Positions 57,054-64,000 of a DNA stretch of 64,000 nt are shown here, piece after piece. Under the pieces are notes generated by a model that was not told the origin of the DNA, did not search any database, and saw nothing but the letters and a program-made list of their open reading frames with translations. Each line of letters starts with the position of its first letter. Positions within the stretch are counted from its first letter, which is position 1. Where the stretch lies: contig CAWUHX010000062.1 of NCBI GenBank assembly GCA_963922205.1, forward strand, positions 124,001-188,000, read 5' to 3'. The stretch comes from Romanomermis culicivorax (lineage: Eukaryota > Nematoda > Enoplea > Mermithida > Mermithidae). Position numbers and translations under genes: made by a program.

Positions 57054-58700
57054 AATGCTGTAATTCAAAACTTTGTAGTAGGCTAATAGAGTTGGGCTTA
57101 ACCTTCACGAATTTAAACTGTTGATAGCCAGATTGCCCACACTCACGAATCTAGGATTCGTTACGTTTACTCTAAGCTCTGGTCAACTAGACTTGTAGTG
57201 TGTTTCCGCTGATTTTTCAGGATTTTCTAAGAGTTTTGTCAATTTCGTAGAAACGCCCGCAGGTACAAATGTGTGACCATGCCCAACCCGGCCCAGCGTG
57301 ACAGTTACTGTAGAAGATGGTTTTTAGTAATTAGTCAGTGTATATTATTGATTATTCTCGTGGGTTTCGTCTCTCATATTATAATTATCATTTTCGCCTG
57401 TACATTACTGGCATCATTTTTATATTGGTAAGACGTCATGTTTTTGGAAGGGGCGATTTTTAGGTAAGTTGTACAAATAAATGTTTAGTTAAAAGCGTTT
57501 TATTTGTGTCCAAAAGTGTGTTACCTTGTCCGACTAGTTTTAGTCAGGCATTTCTTGGGAAGGTAGTATTCTTGTACTGGACTTTTGGACTCTGAGTGAG
57601 GAGTCATTCCGAGGTTTAGGGCGGGCCCAGGGAAGCACTGGTGTTAAGGTCGATCCCTGGCTATCTTTCCTGCACATCAATTCCCCTTGCCGATTTTACA
57701 CCCCTTCCTCCGACCCACAGATCAAGGAGGCAAGAAATCGGTCAGAGCCGCCCCAAACGCCCATCTTATTTTAAAATACAGCAGACTCAACATAGTAGGA
57801 GAAACAAGAGTTTTATAATTTTTCTTGTGGAACCTGCGAAAATAAATCGCCCTGCCCGACAATATAGAAATACAAAGCGAAGACAAACAACAAACACAAC
57901 TGCTCAGGAGCATTGCGAAAGACAAGAATTATTTTGTGGCACCTTTATCAGTTAGTGTAATCTTTAACATTGTGAACCTTCCGGAAGCTTTAAATTCCAA
58001 ACAACATTGTCTTGCGAATCACATTACAAAACTGACAAATTTTTCGATGAATATTTCACTCGACATGTAGAATCATGATGAATAGAAATTAGCTATCCAA
58101 GATATGAACGAACTTTATGGAATGTTAAATGAAATGCACCAAAAATAACTCGAAAATGCTAGTGGAGCTATGCAAATAAGAAAAGCAAGGTCGCTTGGAG
58201 CGATTGCTATGTATGTAAAAATAGAAATCGAATAGGGGACATTAGCAATCTATAACCTACATAGAGAAATAGTTTGTATATACAATCAAATAAGGCTAGC
58301 AGCATAGAAATAACTTTTTAATATCATAGATAGATTGAAAGTAATTGCTCATTTTTTTCAAATTGACTACAAAGTTGTAGTAAAAAAATCACTTGAAAAT
58401 CACAAAAATTCAAATTTTCGGTATAAAATTTTTGCAAAAATGATTTCAGTAATTATCAAAATGCAAATTACAAAATTCAAAAACTGAGTTTTCTGCTAAA
58501 AAGGCACATATCACATGTCTTTTGTATTAAGATACAATATTCCACGCATAGGATTAATGGTTCATTCAATCAATAGGTTCAGAACCCTATCCATGGAGCT
58601 CAGGTCCACAGGATCACACCTACCCTCACATGGTGTTGTGAAAAGTCAGTGACCAGATCAGGGCTCCCCAGGTTGCTCCAAGGAGAAGAAATGTTGTATT
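57054..58700. repeat. Paralogous segment shared with 21766-24686, holding solo LTR 3
   Basis: 57054-57193 plus 57784-58050 matches 21766-22190, and 58070-58700 matches 24010-24686. This copy lacks the mariner and solo LTR 4 found in the left copy. The left copy lacks solo LTR 3. Confidence 0.75.
57190..57787 (+). mobile_element. Solo LTR 3
   Basis: 590 bp (57194-57783) starting TGTAGTGTGTTTCCGCTG and ending TTTAAAATACAGCA, flanked by GACT on both sides. The site is unoccupied at about 21900. Termini resemble solo LTRs 1-5, but the middle differs, so it is a separate subfamily. Confidence 0.85.
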
Positions 58701-59240
58701 GTAACATAAAGATTTCACCTGTAGGATTGATGTTTCATGGGTTCTGGACCCAGCTATTTTTGTTGAGCCATGGTCCTGATGGTTAGACATACGCTGACAT
58801 TGGCTAGTGGTAGGATAGCCGCGCCTTCACCCAGGCAGTTCTTCAACACTGATGATTGTATTGAGGAACGTTGTGTCTCGATGGTAGAGTTATATCATAT
58901 GGTAACATAAACATTCTACCCACAGGATTGGTATTTGATGGGTTCCGAACCTGGCTCTTTTTGTTGTACCCTAGTAGCGATGGTCACATCTACCCTGACT
59001 CAGAAAGCTCTGGAGCCACTCAGGAAGCCCTTCTGTTTCTCAGAAAGAAGCATGCATAAATTTGCATTTTTATTCCCAGTTGTTGCTTATGTAGTATGGT
59101 GACATATTCCACCCATAGGATTGATGTTTCTCCCCAATCCACGGGTTCCGAACCCGGTCATTTTTGAGCCCGACATTGGCCAGTCATGGGACAACTCCCG
59201 GGCCACCCAGGAAGCCCTTCAACACTTACCCATTTTTATC
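58701..59240 (+). repeat. R1 dispersed repeats, three units
   Basis: Units at about 58735-58870, 58925-59040 and 59110-59230 with GGTTCCGAACCCGG and GCCACCCAGGAAGCCCTTCA blocks. Confidence 0.7.
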
Positions 59241-59388
59241 AACTGTCACCTAAATGATAAATTTCTCTCCAATGAATTAAAGCTAGCAATATTTCCTGGT
59301 CGACTTTTCGTTTAGTTCTTCTATAATTAGCAACTGTTATAAAAAGCGTTCTTCTAGCTTTCAACATTTACATAGCTGCTTTAGCTGT

Positions 59389-59395
59389 TATATAA
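59389..59395 (+). promoter_or_regulatory. TATA-box candidate of the TIL gene
   Basis: TATATAA, 106-112 bp before the ATG; conserved in the orphan exon-1 copy. Confidence 0.55.
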
Positions 59396-59500
59396 GTTAT
59401 TTTTATAATGGAACATTTCATTAAACTATTCCATAAGTTCATTCCTGCATTGGACCATCCAACTTCTATCAATCTAAATTATTGATTCTAAAGCGTTGAT

Positions 59501-61227
59501 ATGTCGACTAAATTATTAATCTTAATTTGCTGCTCATTGTTCGTTATGCTTCCACTTGTGCAGTGTCGTGGTGGAATAGGGTACAGAGGTGAGTTAAAGT
59601 GTAACAGGCTTTTCAGATACTCCATATTTTTTGGATATGTCCAACTAAAACACAGAATTGATGCTCAGACAATATTTAAAACATGACCACAAGTGGGTTA
59701 GGTTCAGAAATGAAAATTATATGGAATTTTTGGAGTGAAAATACATTTGAAAAATAGGGTATAGCCAGGAGTCGAACCTGGGTCACCAACATTCCCAGCT
59801 GATGTCCTCACCAGAACGACCATCAATCATTGGAGTTGTATCCTAAAAATTGTAGCCAAGGGGAGCACCTTAATCTGGGTTCACCTGCTGGTGTAGTCGT
59901 CTAGTGGGGAGGATATCAGCCCATAATGCTGGTAACCCTTGTTTGACTCCTGGCTACACCCAATTTTCAAAATTTATTTTCACTGAAAAAAATTCCATAT
60001 AATTTTCATTTCATAAAAGTCAGCAACTTTATTGGTCAGCAGTGTAAAGCAGCAGATATGCTGCTACTAACCAAAGGTCGTAGGTTCACAACCACCAAGC
60101 ATCAGAGTTGTATGCTAAAAATAGTAGCCAAGGGAAGCACCTTAATCTGGGTTCACATCATGGTGTGGTGGTCTAGTGGTGAGGACATCAGCCCTGAATG
60201 CTGCTAACCCCATTTCGACTCCTGCTACACCCTATTTTTCAAGGTCAAGAAATGTTTAAAACATGGAAAGTTTGGATGGCCGGATAGTTCAAACATTCAG
60301 AAAAATGTTTTTTTTTCGAATTTTTGTTTGAAATTTTGTTTTTCAAAATGGCTTTAGTCGAATCCATTTCAGAATCTAGGTCAGGAAAGAAAATTCTTCG
60401 ACCACAATATGATTTTCACATCTGAGCTCCAATCTTCCAAGTTTTAGATGGTTGGCTTATATGACTAGTCGGATGTTCAAATCCGACCATTCAGCATTCA
60501 GTTAGCTGCATTTGAGTAAAAAAGACATCTCGATTCCTAGAATATGATCATATTCCATGGTTTTCACAGTTTTCGAGTTTGTAACAATTTTTGACAAAAT
60601 TCTAAAATGCGACTAAAGCACGTGAAATCTGAGTGTTATGAGCAGACTTTTGTCAAATGTCGCAGCCATAATTTCTAAATCATATACAATTGGCTTATGC
60701 AAGGTCAAGGGTTCGAGCTCTTCGCCAAGCATTTTTTCTCTGATGTGCTGACCACATGGACTTTGGGCACAAACTTCAGCAATTTAGCCTAAAATGGGTG
60801 TACAACATTCAAATTTGAGCTCAATTTTTTGGCTTAATATCAAAGGTCTATGCTCTTGATAGACTATCATTGAATATTCGTTGAATTTTGGCTGATTTTC
60901 AAAATTTCTCACATTCAAATTTCAATGACAATTTTCTATAGTTTAAAAACATTAGCAGATTTTGCCACCTATCCTCTAAACAAGGTCAGGTAAATTATAT
61001 CGATGGTGATAATATTCTCTTACAAGATTTATAATACTCTTTCAGGATTTTGCTCTAAGAACATGTCGTGGGAAAGATGTTGGTTTGGGAAACCAAAGTG
61101 TGAAATGCGTTGCACTGACAATAAACCAGTATGTCAAAGAAACTGCATATCCGGATGTTACTGTTCACCAGGATTTTGTCGAACTGAAGAAGGGGCTTGT
61201 GTCGAGGAAGCTGTTCTAGCAAAATGA
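59501..61227 (+). CDS. Secreted TIL-domain (ten-cysteine) protease inhibitor, two exons
   Basis: Exons 59501-59588 and 61046-61227 join in phase 1 (donor GTGAGT, acceptor CTTTCAG) to 89 residues. Residues 1-22 form a signal peptide (MSTKLLILICCSLFVMLPLV...C). The mature part holds ten cysteines spaced as in trypsin-inhibitor-like domains: FCSKNMSWERC, PKCEMRC, PVCQRNC, SGCYCSPGFC and EEGAC. Members usually inhibit serine proteases outside the cell or in secretory compartments; the specificity loop cannot be read with confidence. The 1.46 kb intron holds SINE-like tRNA-derived repeats in both orientations. This is the only complete copy of three in the window. The longer frame 59501-59686 is intron read-through. 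Confidence 0.9.
59750..60240. repeat. tRNA-derived SINE family A copies in the TIL intron
   Basis: An inverted piece at about 59760-59830 (GGAGTCGAACCTGGGTCACC) and two direct copies at 59850-59960 and 60058-60237. The direct copies share CTTAATCTGGGTTCACAT and GTCTAGTGG...GGACATCAGCCC with 12180-12358. Confidence 0.7.
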
Positions 61228-62530
61228 ATGATGTAACATTGTTTTGTTTTTTGTTGTTTTTTGTTGTTGTTGTTGTTGTGTCGGAGAAAATAAAATTCTG
61301 ATTTTTTCTTCATACATAGGTTGAATATGAGAGCATTGTGTGTTGTGCTTTCAGCTGTTCATACCCAGCAGCACTAACCACCATTACAACCACAATTTGT
61401 GAACCATCTGCGTGAAACCAATTAGCATAATTAGTAGTGCATCTGCCTTGTAAGCAGATGGTCGAAGGTTCGAGCCTCTCACCAAGCTTTATTTTTCTGA
61501 CATGCCAGCCACATCGATTTGGGCACATGACAAGTGCAGGTTGTGGGCTTCACTGAGAAAAGTATAATTTGTTATGTTAGAAGTCTTTGCTAAAATCCAA
61601 GAATATCAGCGATATGACTAAAGAATCTCTTGGCTTGTGCCAAACTAGCTACTGTAGGTCACTCAAATGAGCTTCCTATTGGTAAAGGCTGATACAGTGC
61701 AACAGTTCTTTAACAGACCTAAACACAACTTTCAGTCGCTGTTCAGCAACTGGAATCCAACAGCTTGCACCTGAAAAACTACCAGAATACTCCAGAGAAT
61801 CTTACCCAATGCCTCTCGCACAAGTCGGGGATGTGAGATGCTGCTGCAGAAAAATATATGTGGCCCAATATAAAAGTCGATTGCCACTAAACAATTGATA
61901 AACAAACAACGATCAGCTGTCCCACTTTATTGGCGTAACAGAACAAAAACAAAAAATGTCGGTCGGGCGGCTTGCACAATACACATAAATTTATAAGAAT
62001 GATCATAACCTATCACATATTGCCTCATAAAGGCAGTCATGCCCACGTAATGACGCCTTCTCACCATTTTCACAATTTGCATGGATGGGATGCCTGCTAC
62101 TGTAAGTGCATCCCCAACAAATTGAGTTAGTTAGAACTTCTCTTTGAATATGGAGTGGCAGAGCTGACAACAAAGTGCAATTGCAGTAAATCAATATGAG
62201 ACATTGGTCTGCGCAAAATACCTGCAGAAAGTCCACGTGCATATTGACCAGAAGAGGAGATACATCAGCCGGGCAACCTGGAGTCTCATATATTCTGTCA
62301 TGCTTCACTTCCAATTTGAGTCCAATAAGTGAAATTTGACAATTGCCACTGGCTGTAATTGAATTGGCGACAATGGTGGCAGTTGGTGATTTAGAGGAAG
62401 TATCAGCAATCAGTAAAATCGCCGAGGAGAAACTTTTACCAATAATAAGTAGGCGATGGGAAGAGATTTTATTTCAACACAATTCACAAAAATTAAAATA
62501 CACTAGATACACAATTCATGCTTCTTAACA
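61228..62530. other. Paralogous DNA downstream of the TIL gene, with a tRNA-like repeat
   Basis: 61422-61487 resembles a tRNA (anticodon arm CTGC-CTTGTAA-GCAG, anticodon position TGT; B-box GGTTCGAGCC), but the T-stem and acceptor stem pair poorly, so it is scored as family B SINE. 61600-62120 matches 39350-39880, and 62255-62480 matches 41380-41403 plus 41929-42110. No gene is seen. Confidence 0.5.
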
Positions 62531-62537
62531 AAAGCTA

Positions 62538-63118
62538 CTAAATTCTGGAAACATAAAGCCCCCTGATGTGCGAAACAAATCTAAATAAATAAAAAAGTAA
62601 AAACAAACATAAAAGTCCAAAGTGAAAATGTAGAATATACCTTAAAAATAAACTGAATATGCTTCCAATATAGATGATGAAATCCTCAGTGCTGAAAGCT
62701 GGATTTTCGTAGATAGTTGTGACTAATGATGAATCAACAAAAAAATTGGCAACAATTAGGTCTTCAAAACCACCATCAATGTTCAAGTGATGTGGTAAGC
62801 GCCTAGAAAACTTGGCATAGTGGGTCAATCAGGTCAAGATAAAAATTCAAATTTCTACCCAAATCAGACATGTGGCTTGCAATTGGTCTAAAATGCCATC
62901 CATTAAAATTTGAGCACAATCCAATGTCAGCAGGGACTTGGGACAACAAATCGCTGTAGTTCAATGTTATGGAATAGTTGACAGGAGACGAATTGATCTT
63001 CAATAGATGGGCAGTATTCTCTGATGACTTTGAGGGTGTTGACACTATTGAAATTCTGCAACACCAATTCCATGGGACGTTTTTTGTAGTTATTAGGGCA
63101 TGGGCAAAATTTGGCAAA
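62538..63118 (-). pseudogene. DEG/ENaC copy D, internally deleted and frameshifted
   Basis: Exon 2 is recognisable at 63118-62859 but is 260 nt against 262 in the other copies, so the frame is lost. Its acceptor here is a normal TAG. Exon 3 begins at 62802 after TTTTCTAG and jumps at once to the sequence near the pore (PHHLNID, then FFVDSSLVTTIYENPAF and YIGSIFSLF). About 600 nt coding the extracellular cysteine region are deleted. A second frameshift falls inside TM2. No first exon was found up to the window end. Clearly non-functional. Confidence 0.85.
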
Positions 63119-63289
63119 CTAGATATTTTCATCACTATCATATAAATTCATATCATATAAATTGCTAGCCAGGAACGATGAGTTTAGACTTTTGCTGTTT
63201 GTTGATTTTATGCACTATGCTACATAATCATTTTGCCTGTCAAAATGTGAGATTCTATACTGTCATATCTCTGAATAAAAGGGTCTGAT

Positions 63290-63665
63290 ACTGTAGGTAA
63301 CATTCATTCTAAATGTCGGATTGATGTTTCACCCCATCCACAGGTTCCAAACCCAGCCATTTTTGTTTAGCCCTGGTCAAGATGGTCACACCTACCTCAA
63401 CATTAGCCAGTGGTGGGACAGCACAAGAGCCACCCAGGAAGCGCTTCAACACTGGTGACTGTACCAGGAGCTCCCCTGTTGCTCCAAGGAGGGAGTGTTG
63501 TATGGTCACATACATTCTACCCGTAGGATTGATATTTCAGTCCATCCACAGGTTCCAAATGCAGCCATTTTTCTTGAGCTCTGGTTGGGATGGTCACTCT
63601 TATACAAATATTGGCCAGTCATGGGACAGCTCCAGTGCCACCCAGGAAGCGCTTTAACACTTCAT
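63290..63665 (+). repeat. R1 dispersed repeats, two units
   Basis: Units at about 63320-63475 and 63520-63660 with GGTTCCAAACCCAGCCATTT, GTGGGACAGC and CCACCCAGGAAGCGCTTCAA blocks. In copy D this corresponds to the intron-1 position also occupied by R1 in copy B. Confidence 0.75.
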
Positions 63666-64000
63666 GTTTTGTGTGATACTATTAGGACACATTTGAGATG
63701 TAGCATGTACCCAGACCTGAGAAGAGACCTGATATTACCTGACTGTTTTGTTGGACCAATTCCTGGACTTGATATTCTTAATATTTTCGTAGAGGACCTA
63801 GACCTTATATTCTCATGACATACTGCCTGATGCAGCTCTATTTGTATGGCAATCTTTCAAAAAAAATTCTGTATCTTTTTTCTATATGAATGACACTCAT
63901 AATGTGCCAATAATTTTAATTTACAGATATTTTACACACTTACCCAACTAAACTTGTATTGGGACATGGTAGGATGTGGCTGTAGTCTTTTTTCAAATGC
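63666..64000. other. Window end, nothing recognised
   Basis: AT-rich DNA; the expected first exon of DEG/ENaC copy D is not seen before the window ends. Confidence 0.35.

Noticed and set aside
61422-61487. A working tRNA-Thr gene (anticodon position TGT)
   Set aside because: T-stem and acceptor stem pair poorly and degenerate relatives occur nearby, so it is a SINE head.

Overview
This window looks like repeat-rich animal DNA, most likely from a nematode. The nematode telomere repeat TTAGGC is present as a 62-unit block, genes are split by small introns, and most of the window is transposon sequence. A nematode that keeps cytosine methylation, such as a Dorylaimia or mermithid type (for example Romanomermis-like), would fit the CpG decay seen between two LTRs. 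The species is an inference; no search could be run. Background DNA is AT-rich and visibly CpG-poor, while the long retrotransposon is CpG-rich.

Host genes are few. A dispersed family of DEG/ENaC sodium-channel genes has two copies with open frames (5705-8412 plus strand; 42171-44189 minus strand) and two broken ones (3559-4755 plus; 62538-63118 minus). A small secreted ten-cysteine TIL-type protease-inhibitor gene is complete at 59501-61227. It also occurs as an orphan second exon (14934-15115) and an orphan first exon (38931-39018). A single-exon class I methyltransferase of bacterial appearance lies at 45141-46000 (minus). The DEG/ENaC and TIL fragments sit in large paralogous blocks: about 38.1-43.6 kb matches 58.7-63.2 kb, and about 21.8-25.2 kb matches 57.05-58.7 kb. 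These blocks show empty sites for most of the later insertions.

Region by region: 1-3.4 kb holds two hAT-like MITEs and a CpG-rich hairpin. 3.5-8.9 kb holds two tandem DEG/ENaC copies, each followed by TA-rich microsatellite. 9.1-14.4 kb holds three foldback-like elements with arms built of short tandem repeats and 8-9 bp target duplications; one carries the telomere repeat as its core, one carries a coding remnant and one carries a solo LTR. 14.9-18.5 kb holds a TIL exon and a dead mariner. 18.8-21.75 kb is a decayed Ty3/Gypsy element. 22.2-25.2 kb holds a second mariner split by a solo LTR, then another solo LTR. 25244-38093 is one 12.85 kb Ty3/Gypsy element on the minus strand with 590 bp LTRs, a gag-pol region and an unusually large extra ORF region between integrase and the 3' LTR. 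38-46 kb holds duplicated host sequence, a solo LTR, a DEG/ENaC gene and the methyltransferase. 46.6-53.8 kb holds three long (1.2-1.4 kb) solo LTRs of a second family, one lying in a 57 bp minisatellite. 54.3-57 kb is A-rich DNA and a 9 bp-period satellite. 57-64 kb is the paralogous block with the intact TIL gene and a dead DEG/ENaC copy.

The best candidates for something undescribed are the foldback elements (especially the one with a telomeric core), the extra ORF of the Ty3 element, and the CpG-restricted decay of the 5' LTR.
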